From the NCBI GenBank assembly GCA_022821725.1, contig JAJEDB010000046.1, positions 1 through 64,000 on the forward strand: a stretch of 64,000 nucleotides of DNA. The letters run 5' to 3'. Source of the stretch: Candidatus Poribacteria bacterium (GTDB taxonomy: Bacteria > Poribacteria > WGA-4E > WGA-3G). This document shows, piece after piece, positions 17,704 through 26,468 of the stretch; within the stretch, counting starts at the first letter, position 1; each line of letters opens with the position of its first letter. The translations under genes and the position numbers were made by a program. The notes under the pieces were generated by a model, which was given only the letters and a program-made list of their open reading frames with translations, was not told where the DNA came from and did no database searches.

Positions 17704-18843
17704 TCACCGTTGGCTCTCTTTAATAGCACGTTCAAAGGCGCAGAATAGATTTTGGATATCCTGACGCAATAGGGTTGGGTTCACAGTAAGCAGGATACGT
17801 CCCGCGTGATCGCTATCTGGCGGGGATACAGATACCGAATGCGCCTTAAGCACCTCAACGAAACGGGTCCGATCAACATCTGATGCTAACTTCAGTGGAA
17901 ATATATTGGAACCGTGCGCAAAACGTTCAACAGTGATGCCCTCCAGCGCGTTGATTTTATCAAAAAGTGCTCTTGCCCGGGTCATAGCACGATTGAAACG
18001 CTCTTCAAACCCATCTATACCTTGAAGTGCCAACGCTGCCGCAAAGTTTGCTGATGCCAACCCACCCCCGAACATACGACGGTCGTGATACAATCCGTCC
18101 GTGAATTCAGCCGTGCCTGCCAATATCGCCCCGAACGGTGCTCCAAAATATTTGTACAACGACACATACACCGTATCAAACAACGCTGCATAATCAGCGG
18201 GCGGAATGCCGGTCGCACCTGACATCATGTAGAGTCGCGCCCCATCAAGATGGCTCCCAATCTGTTTGTCTCGGCAGTAGTCCGTTACCGCCTTCATTTC
18301 GTCAAACGGCATAATCTTCCCCGATTGGCGGCGCACAGGACTTTCGACCATCACCGCCCCAACCGGCGTGATAACCCTTCCGCCCGCTGCCTGTGCTACT
18401 GCAGCTTTCAACGTTTCGAGTGTAAAATAGGGACACTCTTTTGCCAAGGGGATGAGATTTATGTTACTGAGCCGCGTTACACAATCCCCGCTGTCATTGT
18501 AGAGATGGCTTTGCTCCTGAACGATCGCACGCGGTTTGATGCCACAGAGTTTTCGGATGGCAAGATGGTTGGCGAGGGTGCCAGTCGGCATAAAGACTGC
18601 CGCCTCCTTGCCCAACATTTCAGCGCATTTTTTTTCAAGCTGCTCGACAGTGCCACCAAGCGAATAGGAATCCTCTTTAAGCGTAAACTGTTGGTCGAAC
18701 GCAGCAAGCTGCTGTAGCATCGTTGAAGGTAGTTTCGGTTCTCCGTCGCCTCGAAAGATAACCGTGTTGCTCGGAGGAATATCCGAGATAAGTCTCGCAT
18801 CGGATCGGAGCAATTCGGTAACAGGTCGGTCCGTTGTTTGCAT
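17704..18843 (-). CDS. Threonine-aldolase/beta-eliminating-lyase-like PLP enzyme
   Basis: A 379-aa fold-type I PLP enzyme resembling low-specificity threonine aldolases (glycine + aldehyde chemistry). Visible are PTGTLANHLAIR (84-97, phosphate cup), HLDGAR (198-203, PLP-stacking and Asp) and the Schiff-base lysine K231 (VSLYKYFGAPFGA). GGGLASANFAAALAL follows. The start is the ATG at 18843, with a perfect AGGAGG 8 nt upstream; the frame extends 11 codons further but without a ribosome site. Related tryptophanase-like enzymes are the alternative. Confidence 0.83.
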   Translation of the reverse strand: MQTTDRPVTELLRSDARLISDIPPSNTVIFRGDGEPKLPSTMLQQLAAFDQQFTLKEDSYSLGGTVEQLEKKCAEMLGKEAAVFMPTGTLANHLAIRKLCGIKPRAIVQEQSHLYNDSGDCVTRLSNINLIPLAKECPYFTLETLKAAVAQAAGGRVITPVGAVMVESPVRRQSGKIMPFDEMKAVTDYCRDKQIGSHLDGARLYMMSGATGIPPADYAALFDTVYVSLYKYFGAPFGAILAGTAEFTDGLYHDRRMFGGGLASANFAAALALQGIDGFEERFNRAMTRARALFDKINALEGITVERFAHGSNIFPLKLASDVDRTRFVEVLKAHSVSVSPPDSDHAGRILLTVNPTLLRQDIQNLFCAFERAIKESQR

Positions 18844-19050
18844 CAAAGTAACCTCCTGAAGGAGTTTCCTACGCATATCATATCACGTTTTCGCAAGAGT
18901 GACGACGCATTTCCTGAGTTTCAGTCCAGAGATTGCGAATGCTTCTGAAAATAAAAATTTCTCGCTTCCTTTCTCGAAATCGGATATACTTCTATAGAAT
19001 CTTAATTCGGTATTAAGAGAAAAAAATACAGCCAAATTATCAACCTGCAA

Positions 19051-19151
19051 CAATACGCAGAAATACCCAAGCAATACGCAGAAATACGCAGAAACACCCT
19101 ATCAATACGCAGAAATACCCAAGCAAAAACACCCCAAGCAAAAACACGCAG
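19051..19151. repeat. Tandem direct repeats (about 21-31 bp units)
   Basis: A 21-bp unit beginning CAATACGCAGAAATACCCAA occurs identically at 19051-19071 and 19103-19123, with a related longer unit between (19072-19102), followed by two short AAGCAAAAACAC units. The sequence is A/C-rich and non-coding. The last units are the reverse complement of the GGTTTTTGCTTGGGTGTTT motif at 39593 and 43082. It sits just upstream of the dispersed 5' element copy before the sulfatase at 19219. Confidence 0.7.
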
Positions 19152-19154
19152 GCG

Positions 19155-19218
19155 ATTCAAGAGGAAAGCACGTTAAACACGAAACCCACGCAACCACTCC
19201 GCAAGGAAAGTTTTAAAA
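19155..19218 (+). repeat. Dispersed 5' element, copy a (ends at sulfatase start codon)
   Basis: GAGGAAAGCACGTTAAACAC, then ACTCCGCAAGGAAAGTTTTAAAA, immediately precedes ATG 19219. It aligns over about 60 bp with the sequence before the ATG at 39680 (AAGGAAGGCACGTCAAATAC ... CCTCCGCAAGGTATAATTAAAAG). The CAAGG is placed to act as Shine-Dalgarno. The shared sequence precedes unrelated genes, so it is a dispersed element rather than gene homology. Confidence 0.6.
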
Positions 19219-20568
19219 ATGAATATCGTCTTTCTATTTTCAGATGAACACGCCGGTGCTGTGATGGGGAATAGCGGACATCCAGTCGTCCGAACCCCTC
19301 ACCTCGATCGCCTTGCCGAACAGAGTTACACCTTCGACAACGCCTATTGCAATTATCCAATCTGTACGCCTTCACGCTTATCAATGCTCACGGGACGGTA
19401 TCCCCATCAAATTGGGGCATGGGATTTGGGCGTAATTCCGGATCGGCAGTACCAAACATGGGGCGATTACTTGACGGAGGCGGATTATGAGACTGTGCTG
19501 TGCGGACGGACCCACTTCAACGGAACCGACCGGCTTCACGGTTTCTCGCATCGCTTGCTGGACGATCTGCCGCGATGGTGTAACAGAAATGGAAGACCGC
19601 CACGCCGCACACCAGACGCACGTCGAGGTTCCAACTCACACGTCGCCGAATGCGGACCCGGGGACCACGAACACACACGATATGACAGAAACGTCACGGA
19701 CTTAGCAGTGGATTTCCTTCGCGAAAAAGCCGCAGCACCCGACGACAAACCCTTTCTTCTCTACTGTGGATTCATGCACCCACACTTTCCGCTGATCGCA
19801 CCCCCTGAATTCTTCTCACAGTATGACCCGGACACACTCGAATTACCTGAGACATGGAACGAACCGCTCGAATCTCAACATCCCATCATCCAACACCACC
19901 GTTGGGCGTGGCAGAACGACATCCCACCCCCTGAAGCCGTTGTGCGTTGTGCGTTAGCCTGCTATTATGCCCTTGTCTCGTGCCTCGATGCACAGGTTGG
20001 ACGGATACTTGAGGCAATTGATACCTCGCCATTAAGTGAAAATACGCTCGTCATCTATACGAGTGATCACGGCGAGATGGCAGGACACCACGGTATCTGG
20101 CAGAAGCAGTGTTTCTACGAACCCGCGGTAAGAGTGCCGTTGATGCTGCGCCTGCCTTCAGATGAGAAGGGGCGCGTCGCAGAAAACGTCTCTTTGGTAG
20201 ATGTCCTACCGACTTTGCTGGAAGTCGCTGGTTTGGAGATGCCTGCTGACTTACCGGGTGACAGTCTGCTGGGGATCGCGCGACAGCAAGCACATAAAAC
20301 CACGCGCGCCGTCTTTTCGGAGTATCATCACATGGGCATGCTTAACGCCGGCTTCATGCTCAAACGCGGGGATTACAAATTGTGTCACTACGTCGGAAGC
20401 GAACCCCAACTTTTCAATGTGGGTGTTGACCCGTTGGAGAACAGTGATTTGGCAGCAACGCCCGAACACGCCGCAAAACGCAGCGAACTGGAAATCAACC
20501 TGCGTGCGATCCTCGATCCAGAGCAAGTGGATGCCCGAGCGAAAGCAAATCAGAAGAACCGTCCGTAA
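19219..20568 (+). CDS. Type I sulfatase (formylglycine-dependent)
   Basis: A 449-aa sulfatase. MNIVFLFSDEHAG gives the N-terminal metal Asp, C49 in CTPSRLSMLTGRYP is the formylglycine residue, and VIYTSDHGEMAGHHG supplies further metal ligands. The YPHQIGAWDLG and DYLTEADYETVLCGRTHF blocks resemble choline-sulfatase/arylsulfatase A-type subfamilies. There is no signal peptide. The start codon lies at the end of a dispersed repeat that supplies its ribosome-binding site. Confidence 0.9.
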   Translation: MNIVFLFSDEHAGAVMGNSGHPVVRTPHLDRLAEQSYTFDNAYCNYPICTPSRLSMLTGRYPHQIGAWDLGVIPDRQYQTWGDYLTEADYETVLCGRTHFNGTDRLHGFSHRLLDDLPRWCNRNGRPPRRTPDARRGSNSHVAECGPGDHEHTRYDRNVTDLAVDFLREKAAAPDDKPFLLYCGFMHPHFPLIAPPEFFSQYDPDTLELPETWNEPLESQHPIIQHHRWAWQNDIPPPEAVVRCALACYYALVSCLDAQVGRILEAIDTSPLSENTLVIYTSDHGEMAGHHGIWQKQCFYEPAVRVPLMLRLPSDEKGRVAENVSLVDVLPTLLEVAGLEMPADLPGDSLLGIARQQAHKTTRAVFSEYHHMGMLNAGFMLKRGDYKLCHYVGSEPQLFNVGVDPLENSDLAATPEHAAKRSELEINLRAILDPEQVDARAKANQKNRP

Positions 20569-20706
20569 TCCCGACTTTTCGCGCCTATCGGGCAAAAATC
20601 TGAAAACTAAACTGTTCTAACTTTCTGCTGTGCCGAGCGTTGGTCAAATCATAAGCATATAAGAAGGGAACGCAAAAGTCAAACAAAAATTAGTTTGAGC
20701 GGTGGA

Positions 20707-20735
20707 TTGACAATTTTTTTCAAAGTTGCTATGAT
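20707..20735 (+). promoter_or_regulatory. Strong sigma-70-like promoter
   Basis: A perfect TTGACA, a 17-nt spacer and TATGAT lie 110 nt before the lipoprotein start at 20845. This is among the best consensus promoters in the window. The long leader (about 100 nt) holds no ORF. Confidence 0.6.
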
Positions 20736-20844
20736 AATGAGAGTGGAAAAATGATACGCGCGATTCAGAGGATTTCCGCCCGACCTACTGGTAGCCGCAG
20801 CGTTTGTATCTCCGCTATTCAAACTGTTAGGAAGGAAATAAATT

Positions 20845-21561
20845 TTGAAGATTTTAAATTCAGTGCTCTCAAGTATGCGATTCGGAACGTTTCTCCTATT
20901 AACCTGCCAGCTGCTGCTAATACTTAGCGGTTGTGATGAGTATGAACGTTGGACGAACGATCCCCCCGAAATCAATACCTTTACTGTGCCAGAGGAGGTC
21001 AGCTACGGCGAAAGTTTCAAACTTAAAGTCGGGGTTTTCGATCCTGAAAATGATACCTTAACCTATACATGGGAGGTATCTGCCGGTACCTTGACTGAAA
21101 GTGAGGGGGCAGAGGTTGAATGGACAGCACCTGAACCCTCAGATTCAGAAATCGCCCCTGATCAGACCGTTACGATCCATGTATCCGTTAGGGATCAAGG
21201 CGAGGAAACCGTCTCTAAGTCCGCTTCCATCATTGTCTTTTCAAAATCATATAGGGTCGCTGAAGCACTCAGTGGGGGTTATGAACTCGTCCGAACGCAA
21301 GTGAATGGCGAATCTACTGGAGATTTTGGCGCGATGCGATTGACAACGACGACATTTACCAGAGAATTTCAGAGGAATAACGAATTTTTCTTCGGTTCGT
21401 ATAAGTTGATTGAACCTTTTGATGAGAGAAGCGGAACTATCTATTGGTTCTTCCATGAAAGTTCTGAACCGGTTGTCAGTACTTATACATGGGATGGTGA
21501 ATTGTTAGTCATTTATTCGTCTGCCACCTCTACCGGACACGTCTATCAGAAGCGGAAGTAA
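20845..21561 (+). CDS. Lipoprotein with an Ig/PKD-like domain
   Basis: A 238-aa protein starting at TTG (20845), with AGGAAGGA upstream. The lipoprotein signal ends in LILSG-C31. Residues about 40-130 look like a PKD/Ig-like beta-sandwich (PPEINTFTVPEEVSYGESFKLKVGVFDPENDTLTYTWEVSAG...VTIHVSVRDQGEE). The rest is a lipocalin-like strand-rich region (LTTTTFTREFQRNNEFFFGSY...YTWDGELLVIYSS). It is surface or periplasmic; function unknown. The next gene starts 34 nt later and is probably co-transcribed. Confidence 0.72.
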   Translation: MKILNSVLSSMRFGTFLLLTCQLLLILSGCDEYERWTNDPPEINTFTVPEEVSYGESFKLKVGVFDPENDTLTYTWEVSAGTLTESEGAEVEWTAPEPSDSEIAPDQTVTIHVSVRDQGEETVSKSASIIVFSKSYRVAEALSGGYELVRTQVNGESTGDFGAMRLTTTTFTREFQRNNEFFFGSYKLIEPFDERSGTIYWFFHESSEPVVSTYTWDGELLVIYSSATSTGHVYQKRK

Positions 21562-21595
21562 CATTTTGGTAAATACATTTAAAAGGGAGAAGTTA

Positions 21596-22090
21596 GTGAA
21601 AGTAGATTTCCATTTCAGCCTATTGGGACTTTTGATAATTATCTTTATCTTGAGTTGGCATCCGTTCGGTTTTTGCGAAGAACGGGAGCGGATTTCTGTG
21701 GAGACTGATGCGCGTCCAAAACAGTACGATGTTATTGAAACAAAGCGGTATGAAATTGTTGAAGTTGAGGATTCACCGGAAACCCCGGAGGCTTTGAAGA
21801 GCGTTGCAGAGCAAGCTATCATTGACGCTGAAAAGGATGCGGCAGCGCATTTGAATAGAACGATGTGGTTCAGTACCGGTTGTTTTTTTTCTATGATTGG
21901 TCCTATGCTTTCGCAACGCTACCAACCTTTCATGCCGACTGCCCGCGTGCTCGGAAGGTCTCCGGAATACGTCGCCTTCTATTATGATGCCTACAAAGTC
22001 AAAACCAAAAAGTTCCAGTTTAATTGGGCGTTCGGGGGCTGTCTCGTTGGAACGCCTATAGGTATATACTTACTGACGCTGCTGTTATAG
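21596..22090 (+). CDS. Small membrane protein of unknown function
   Basis: A 164-aa protein. GTG at 21596 is preferred because GGGAG lies 8 nt upstream; the frame opens at a TTG 30 nt earlier. It has an N-terminal signal or anchor (about residues 5-25), a charged middle with helical EAL..VAEQAIIDAEKDAAAHL, and two further hydrophobic segments (around MWFSTGCFFSMIGPML and the C-terminal GGCLVGTPIGIYLLTLLL). I do not recognise the family. Confidence 0.6.
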   Translation: MKVDFHFSLLGLLIIIFILSWHPFGFCEERERISVETDARPKQYDVIETKRYEIVEVEDSPETPEALKSVAEQAIIDAEKDAAAHLNRTMWFSTGCFFSMIGPMLSQRYQPFMPTARVLGRSPEYVAFYYDAYKVKTKKFQFNWAFGGCLVGTPIGIYLLTLLL

Positions 22091-22146
22091 CGGGGAGCAG
22101 GAATTAAAAGGCTTGAGGGGAGCATGTCTGCGTCTGTTTTGTATGA

Positions 22147-23208
22147 TTAGACTTCCCCATCCCAATAACTCAGGCTTGGGTCTCTACGATAAATCTTCCC
22201 AACAATGTATGGGAGGACCTTATTAGAATCCGGGTATTCACTCACATCGTGCGGTGTCGTCGTGCCGAGAATGAATAACGTGACGGGAGCATCGCTGCTG
22301 TTTACAAATTTATGTGCCCCGATGGTGCCCGGTGGAAACGCAAGGAAGTCGCCTTCACTGACTTCCACATCGCCGCGTGGGGTTTTGAGTGTGCAGGCAC
22401 CCTCCATGACGTAGCACATCTCCTCCCCGAAATTGTGGAAATGCATCGGGAAACTCATCTTCCCCGGTTGCAGCCGGATCACGCGATACCCTAAATTTTT
22501 GCCACCGATGAGCGGATCGATGTCTTTGTCCTCGAAGTCGTAAGGGTGGGGCGCATTTTTATGCTGCCATTCGATTTCATCGATATGAATCCGATTGATG
22601 TAGATGTCGCGCCGCGCCTGCAAACAATCAATGAGGTATTGACGGGCATCTTTAAAGATGGAGTGCCCGTCGCCAACGAGGATTGTATTGAATCGGAGTT
22701 CCAAAATTTTGCGCAGTTCCAGTGCTGCTTTCGGTGGATCGCTCAGTTTGCTATCGGCGAGCAGCGTCAGCGCACCCATCGGTTCACCGACCACGAGATC
22801 CCCGAACAGGACGGCCTGTTTCTCTGGGAAATAGAGGGCAATTTCGCCCGGACTTTTGCCGTGCCGAAGATGAATGGCGTGTAAACCCGGAACAATCGTC
22901 TCTCGGTCCAGAACCGTTCGGGTGGGTGTAATGTTCAGGGCATCCACATCGGCCTCATGCACAATCACATCGGCACCTGTCCATTTTTGAAAAGCAGCGG
23001 CTTCTCGTTCATGATCGGCGTTGGTCAGAACGATCAACTTCGCGCCACCCAGGGATTTCAGGTGTTCTCGGTCGTCGTCGGACATTGGAACCGGATCTAT
23101 CAGGATATTCCCGTCCGGACGCACCCACAGATGCCCATTAAAGTCTATCTGTCGGTCTCGACTAAAGATCCCCCAACTGTATATATCTTCAAAAATCAAG
23201 CGTTTCAT
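22147..23208 (-). CDS. Metallo-beta-lactamase-fold domain fused to a cupin
   Basis: A 353-aa fusion. Residues 1-205 have an MBL-like alpha-beta sandwich: the HxHxDH motif is degenerate (LTNADHERE), and later strands give LHAIHLRHGKSPGEIALYFP, VLFGDLVVGEPMG and LVGDGHSIFKDA. Residues 235-330 form a cupin with metal-binding FPMHFHNFGEEMCYVMEG and the second motif SEGDFLAFPPGTIGAHKFVN. The fusion suggests a hydrolase with a sensing or ligand-binding cupin; the substrate is unknown. Its ATG overlaps the TGA of the 54-aa ORF upstream, so translation is coupled. Confidence 0.8.
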   Translation of the reverse strand: MKRLIFEDIYSWGIFSRDRQIDFNGHLWVRPDGNILIDPVPMSDDDREHLKSLGGAKLIVLTNADHEREAAAFQKWTGADVIVHEADVDALNITPTRTVLDRETIVPGLHAIHLRHGKSPGEIALYFPEKQAVLFGDLVVGEPMGALTLLADSKLSDPPKAALELRKILELRFNTILVGDGHSIFKDARQYLIDCLQARRDIYINRIHIDEIEWQHKNAPHPYDFEDKDIDPLIGGKNLGYRVIRLQPGKMSFPMHFHNFGEEMCYVMEGACTLKTPRGDVEVSEGDFLAFPPGTIGAHKFVNSSDAPVTLFILGTTTPHDVSEYPDSNKVLPYIVGKIYRRDPSLSYWDGEV

Positions 23209-23369
23209 TTTTTAATCACATTCCAAGAAACGTATATACCTATGGCACTCCACACCATGCTAAAGAAGCCTATCCATGCATGACTGGCATTGATAGTCCA
23301 CATAGCATGAAAAACAAATCCTGATATGCACCCCAATAGAAATATTATAGCAATCAATTTTCTTATCAT
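23205..23369 (-). CDS. 54-aa membrane protein coupled to the MBL-cupin gene
   Basis: ATG at 23369 with GGAGG 8 nt upstream opens a 54-codon frame: MIRKLIAIIFLLGC, a short polar turn near HAMWTINASHAWIG, then FFSMVWSAIGIYVSWNVI and a KK end. Two TM hairpin segments are likely. Its TGA overlaps the downstream ATG (ATGA), a strong sign of a genuine coupled gene. No family is known to me; it may recruit the downstream enzyme to the membrane. Confidence 0.6.
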   Translation of the reverse strand: MIRKLIAIIFLLGCISGFVFHAMWTINASHAWIGFFSMVWSAIGIYVSWNVIKK

Positions 23370-23404
23370 ATTACGAACCTCCAAAAGTTAATGTAACGCT
23401 TTTA

Positions 23405-23433
23405 ATGCTAATATATTTTCCCAATTTAATCAA
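23405..23433 (-). promoter_or_regulatory. Promoter of the 54-aa/MBL-cupin operon
   Basis: On the minus strand TTGATT, a 17-nt spacer and TAGCAT lie about 36 nt upstream of the small ORF start. The surrounding sequence is rich in TTAA and near-palindromic (GTTAATATCACGTTAA). Confidence 0.35.
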
Positions 23434-23494
23434 GTATTTAACGTGATATTAACATTAAACGTATTAAATTCTTGCCTGTCCTATACCGTATTCG

Positions 23495-24037
23495 CTATGG
23501 GACCGCTTCGGCTTTCTCCTTTGAAACGAGTCCGTAAACCTCAAGTTCATGTATAAACGCTCTGCCTAACCTTATTTGCGGGACGATCGCGCCGCGCCTG
23601 GGATCATACCGACTGGCTTGTTTTTCATCATCGGTGGTGCCGCTGATATAGATGCGGATCGCTTCCGTCACGACACCGCTAACGCGCATTTTAATGATTC
23701 GACTCTCGTTGTTTTGGATCTGCATAAAAGCACGCCAACGTCCTTCACCTTCCAATTTCTCGTATATCATGGCATTTATAATGTTAGTTCCATTGATGGT
23801 GATCCGGTGAATCGCCTTTTGCGTTGGCAAGTTTAGGTGAATCCACCGCCCATCGGCGTATCCTCTTGTCTCCACATCGCCATCTATCATTTCAAATGAG
23901 GTGCAGGTGACCCCTTCGGTGACGGCGTAGTTGTAAAGTTCCTGTGGCTCGATCAGCATCTGCAGTGCCTTGGATTGGCATCCTGAAAAGAGGACGACTG
24001 CACAGCATACTACGGAAATAGAAAAGTAACGTTGCAT
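23495..24037 (-). CDS. Lipoprotein with a discoidin-like beta-sandwich
   Basis: A 180-aa protein whose signal ends in the lipobox LFSG-C20. Residues about 40-170 look like an F5/8-type-C (discoidin) fold: DVETRGYADGRWIHLNLPTQKAIHRITINGTN, then VTEAIRIYISGTTDD and a final FIHELEVYGLV. That fold commonly binds glycans or other surfaces. It is outer-membrane or periplasmic. GGGGG precedes the ATG by about 6 nt. Confidence 0.68.
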   Translation of the reverse strand: MQRYFSISVVCCAVVLFSGCQSKALQMLIEPQELYNYAVTEGVTCTSFEMIDGDVETRGYADGRWIHLNLPTQKAIHRITINGTNIINAMIYEKLEGEGRWRAFMQIQNNESRIIKMRVSGVVTEAIRIYISGTTDDEKQASRYDPRRGAIVPQIRLGRAFIHELEVYGLVSKEKAEAVP

Positions 24038-24111
24038 CTTTTCCCCCGACGCGGTATTCCATTTTTGGGGATATTATACCGTATTTTCACTTTTCTTTGA
24101 AGGAGAATTTT

Positions 24112-24195
24112 ATGAAAAATGTTGCTTTAAAAGTGCGATCGACCTATAATGGACTATCTGGATTTATAAGTAAAAGGAGACAGCACAATGTATAA
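24112..24195 (+). CDS. 27-codon leader ORF overlapping the Gfo/Idh/MocA gene
   Basis: ATG at 24112 has a near-perfect GAAGGAG 7 nt upstream and opens a short frame (MKNVALKVRSTYNGLSG...) that ends with TAA at 24193-24195, 8 nt inside the next gene. The downstream gene has its own AAGGAG within this ORF. Such an arrangement suggests a translated leader controlling the following gene, or a very small protein. It is basic, with no regulatory amino-acid run. Confidence 0.4.
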   Translation: MKNVALKVRSTYNGLSGFISKRRQHNV

Positions 24196-25225
24196 AAGCG
24201 CGATTTTAGGATGCCGAGGACGTGCCCGTGGGCACGCACGCGCATATCAACACGTCAAAGGTGGCAAACTCGCTGCTATTTGCGATATGCAGGAAGATCT
24301 GCTCAACGATTTCGGCGATGAGTTCGGTATTGATGCTCGATATACCGATCTCGACGAAATGCTTTCAAAAGAGAAACCCGACCTCCTGCACATCGTTACC
24401 GCGCCCGTGCTCCGCGGCAGCAACGAACGCATCCGCTACCCGCTGATGAACCAAGCCTCTGAACACGGGGTGCCTGCTGCAATCGTTGAGAAACCGATTG
24501 CTGTGGAGAGCGAAGATTGGCGGCAGATTTCCGAACTTGCCGACCGCACGCAAACGAAGTTCGTCGTTAACACACAACTCAATTTCCATCCACAAAATCT
24601 TGCCCTCAAGCTTGATGTCGCAGAAGGCAAAATCGGGGCGATTAAATTTATTGAAGCAAGCGCGCGGAACCCACCCGTCGACCAAGCCCCACACGTCTTG
24701 CAACTCGTGTCCTCCTATATCGACAACTCGCGACCCGTGAAGGTCCAAGGACAAATCTCTGGTGCGGAACAACTCGATACCGCGCAACCTTCACCTGCCA
24801 ACGCTACGGCACTCGTGACCTACGCAAACGGCGTGCAAGTTTCAGTCGCATTCGGACCAGAGATGGCACCCCGTGTCCTACCCGATACCTCAAATAACAG
24901 GCATAAACGGGTCTGCGTCTTTGGTGAAAAAGGGTTCGTCCATTGGCGGTTTGAGAGTTGGGAACGAAATCTACCGGGCAGTGGATACGAAGGCGGCGAC
25001 CTCAACTACAGCGCACAGGATGTCATTGCGCAAGGTGGACTCACAGACGCGGTGTTCGAGTGGCTTGATGATGAAAGTAAGGAGCATCCGACCCACCTGA
25101 AGCAGTCCCTTGCGGAATTCAACCTATTGCTGGGGATTTACTATAGCGGTTTGACGAATACTGTCGTTGAATTGCCGTTTGATCCACCCGATGGTATGAT
25201 TGACATGTTCCGCGAACGGCTTTAA
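24188..25225 (+). CDS. Gfo/Idh/MocA-family oxidoreductase
   Basis: A 345-aa NAD(P)-dependent oxidoreductase with an N-terminal Rossmann fold (KSAILGCRGRARGHARAY, a variant of GxGxxG) and the family EKP motif at residues 101-103. The C-terminal alpha/beta dimerisation domain starts at about 125. Members act on sugars, inositols and related polyols; the substrate is unknown. It heads a same-strand series with a cysteine desulfurase and an acyl-CoA synthetase, which share no obvious pathway. Confidence 0.88.
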   Translation: MYKSAILGCRGRARGHARAYQHVKGGKLAAICDMQEDLLNDFGDEFGIDARYTDLDEMLSKEKPDLLHIVTAPVLRGSNERIRYPLMNQASEHGVPAAIVEKPIAVESEDWRQISELADRTQTKFVVNTQLNFHPQNLALKLDVAEGKIGAIKFIEASARNPPVDQAPHVLQLVSSYIDNSRPVKVQGQISGAEQLDTAQPSPANATALVTYANGVQVSVAFGPEMAPRVLPDTSNNRHKRVCVFGEKGFVHWRFESWERNLPGSGYEGGDLNYSAQDVIAQGGLTDAVFEWLDDESKEHPTHLKQSLAEFNLLLGIYYSGLTNTVVELPFDPPDGMIDMFRERL

Positions 25226-25295
25226 AAAAAGTAGTAGGGTCTTTAGAAAAGCCACACGCGCTTTTCTCCCGTCGTCCACAGAAGGAACAATCCTC

Positions 25296-26450
25296 GTGAA
25301 TAACGATATCATCTACATGGATAACCATGCCACAACGCCAATTGCACCGGAAGTGTTAGCGGCGATGATGCCTTACCTCACAACAAACTTCGGCAATGCT
25401 TCCAGCACACACCCCTTCGGTGTTACGGCAATGGAGGCTGTGGAAAATGCGCGCCTGCAGGTCGCTGAACTGCTCGGTTGTTCAGCGGAAGAGGTTATCT
25501 TCACCAGCGGTGCCACCGAATCGGACAATCTCGCTGTGAGAGGGATCGCCTACGCCTGTAGAGAGAAGGGAAACCACATCATCACGAGCACCGCGGAGCA
25601 TCACGCCATTCTCGATACATGCTACGCCTTGGCGACAGAAGGATTTGAAACCACGTATCTCCCTGTAGACAAATACGGGAGGGTGAGTCCTGACGACGTG
25701 GAAGCCGCCATTACGCCGAGAACGATTCTGATGAGTTTCATGTATGCGAACAACGAGGTAGGCACGATAAATCCGATCGCCGATATTGCTGCGGTCGCTG
25801 CCAAACACGGCGTGCCGTTCCATTCGGATGCCGTGCAAGGTATCGGACAGTTGCCATCGGATATGGAGAGACTCGGTGTAGATCTCGCATCCCTAACGGC
25901 GCACAAGATTTATGGACCAAAGGGGATCGGCGCGCTTTACATCCGTCGAGATGCTCCTCGACCGCAGTCACTTTTCCACGGCGGTGGACAGGAAGATGGA
26001 GTTCGACCCGGTACTTTAAACGTCGCCGGGATTGTCGGCTTAGGGGCAGCGTGTGAACTTGCTAAAAGTTACGTGGAGACGGGAAAAAGTTGCGTGGCGA
26101 CCTTGCGAGACGCACTCCATCAGAAATTAGCTGCACGATTGGGAGACATTCATCTCAATGGACATCCTGAACAGCGGCTACCGGGCAATCTGAACCTCTG
26201 TTTCGCGGGTGTGCAGAGCCATGCCTTGCTGATGGGGCTTAAGAGTGTCGCGGTGTCAACTGGATCGGCGTGTGATTCTGAGTCGGTGAAGGCATCGCAT
26301 GTTTTGGTTGCGATGGGGATTCCAGATGAACTGGCGTTGACGGCTGTCCGTTTCGGTTTGGGACGCTACAACACCGCAGAAGAGGTTGAGATCGTTGCCG
26401 ATGAAGTCATAAAAGTCGTGAGTCGGTTGCGTGAATTGTCAGGTAATTGA
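25296..26450 (+). CDS. Cysteine desulfurase (NifS/IscS family)
   Basis: A 384-aa PLP enzyme that removes sulfur from cysteine for Fe-S clusters or thio-modification. The start is GTG (25296), with GAAGGAAC upstream, giving the family-typical IIYMDNHATTP N-terminus. Key residues are SGATESDN, EHHA (H102 stacking on PLP), the Schiff-base lysine K204 (TAHKIYGPKG) and catalytic C326 in STGSACDSES, on an IscS/NifS-like loop. No iscU or scaffold gene is adjacent. An in-frame upstream extension overlaps the preceding gene and is not likely used. Confidence 0.9.
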   Translation: MNNDIIYMDNHATTPIAPEVLAAMMPYLTTNFGNASSTHPFGVTAMEAVENARLQVAELLGCSAEEVIFTSGATESDNLAVRGIAYACREKGNHIITSTAEHHAILDTCYALATEGFETTYLPVDKYGRVSPDDVEAAITPRTILMSFMYANNEVGTINPIADIAAVAAKHGVPFHSDAVQGIGQLPSDMERLGVDLASLTAHKIYGPKGIGALYIRRDAPRPQSLFHGGGQEDGVRPGTLNVAGIVGLGAACELAKSYVETGKSCVATLRDALHQKLAARLGDIHLNGHPEQRLPGNLNLCFAGVQSHALLMGLKSVAVSTGSACDSESVKASHVLVAMGIPDELALTAVRFGLGRYNTAEEVEIVADEVIKVVSRLRELSGN

Positions 26451-26468
26451 CGCGGGCAAGGAGAATTT

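Noticed and set aside
19051..19151. Possible CRISPR array
   Set aside because: The units are contiguous tandem repeats without unique spacers of constant length, and no cas genes are present.
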